From CALLVY01 sp937899855 (GTDB taxonomy: Bacteria > Bacteroidota > Bacteroidia > Chitinophagales > Saprospiraceae), in NCBI GenBank assembly GCA_039820405.1, contig JBCBQC010000186.1, positions 1 to 5,406 on the forward strand: a stretch of DNA of 5,406 bases, in the 5' to 3' direction. Positions 4,925 through 5,406 of the stretch are shown in pieces. The position numbers and the translations under genes are program-made. Positions within the stretch are counted from its first letter, which is position 1; each line of letters starts with the position of its first letter. The notes under the pieces were generated by a model. The model did not search any database. It was not told where the DNA came from and worked only from the letters and a program-made list of their open reading frames with translations.

Positions 4925-5406
4925 CGATCGACGGCTTTAAGCAAAAGTTCTTCCGCTACACGCTACCCTACTGGAAAGTCTACCGTGGGGGGCGGGCCGT
5001 GGGGACCATCATCGAGAAAAATACCCAGCTAGAAAATGTAGAGGAAAGCTGGGATTTTTTCGAGGAAACGATGGCTCACTACGCCGCCGGGCAGTATACC
5101 GTCGTCATCCTCGGATCGGCATCCTCTAAGAATAGTAGTGGTGTCCATACGGTATTGGAACTGGGGGATCCGTCAGTGCTGCCAAAGGCCACTACGGCCT
5201 CAACCAATAGCTCCTTCGCTCAAATACAAAGTTTGATGCAGGTGATGACTTTTATGCAGCAATTCCAGCAAGGGCCGGATATTGCCAGTTTAGAAGCACG
5301 TATTGAACAGAAATACAAAATCATGAGGCTAGAGGAGCAGTTGAAGACCCAGCAGTTAATGAGCCCTAAAGAGCAGCTCATGGAGGGCTTTGCAAACTCT
5401 ATTCCT
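4921..5406 (+). CDS. hypothetical protein with C-terminal coiled coil (partial, 162 aa seen)
   Basis: The ATG at 4921 overlaps the preceding stop by four bases, and the frame stays open to the window edge, so the 3' end is missing. Residues 1-65 form a compact domain with aromatic positions (FFRYTLPYWKVYRG, then ESWDFFEETM and GQYTVVILGSAS) that looks like alternating strands and a helix. A Ser/Thr-rich linker follows near 66-99. Then comes a Gln/Met-rich helix (101-117) and a likely coiled coil at about 121-147 (IASLEARIEQKYKIMRLEEQ). This could make a dimer or trimer that links or scaffolds the beta-rich proteins upstream. I do not recognise the family. No membrane segment is visible in the part present. 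Confidence 0.65.
   Translation, partial: MTIDGFKQKFFRYTLPYWKVYRGGRAVGTIIEKNTQLENVEESWDFFEETMAHYAAGQYTVVILGSASSKNSSGVHTVLELGDPSVLPKATTASTNSSFAQIQSLMQVMTFMQQFQQGPDIASLEARIEQKYKIMRLEEQLKTQQLMSPKEQLMEGFANSIP

Overview
The window carries a single-stranded, mobile-element-like gene cluster, all on the + strand, most likely from a member of the Bacteroidota or a virus or integrated element of one. This host call is an inference. It rests on the lack of Shine-Dalgarno sequences before the clear ATG starts, on the AT-rich, apparently unstructured leaders in front of several genes, and on a mid-range GC content by eye. No taxonomic marker gene is present.

Layout: (1) Positions 1-490 look like the end of an upstream unit. 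There is a possible 3' end of a gene (2-70), an inverted repeat, a 43-codon small ORF (95-226) and an 85-aa gene of unknown function (233-490). (2) Positions 491-704 are non-coding and well structured: a long near-perfect hairpin just after the 85-aa gene, a classic intrinsic terminator, two 27-bp direct repeats with a 30-bp period, and a small hairpin touching the next start codon. (3) From 705 to the end runs one tightly packed set of seven genes: a 148-aa membrane-anchored protein with a LEA14/WHy-like pattern; a 572-aa transglutaminase-like protein with membrane segments, a Gly/Ser-rich tail and a hydrophobic C-terminus; a 69-aa very basic protein; a 166-aa protein with hydrophobic segments and opposite charges at its two ends; two beta-rich proteins (236 and 146 aa) separated by a strong hairpin; and a 162+ aa protein with a predicted coiled coil that runs off the window. 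Two junctions (1148 and 4921) are ATGA overlaps, which suggests translational coupling.

Interpretation (inference): no gene can be named with certainty. The combination of two adjacent beta-rich proteins of capsid-like size, a tiny basic nucleic-acid-binding-type protein, several small membrane proteins and a membrane-linked transglutaminase-like enzyme fits the virion-structure block of a small tailless, possibly membrane-containing virus or provirus. No packaging ATPase, replication protein, integrase or tail gene lies in the window, so this remains a hypothesis. An alternative is a host-encoded surface or secretion-related assembly.
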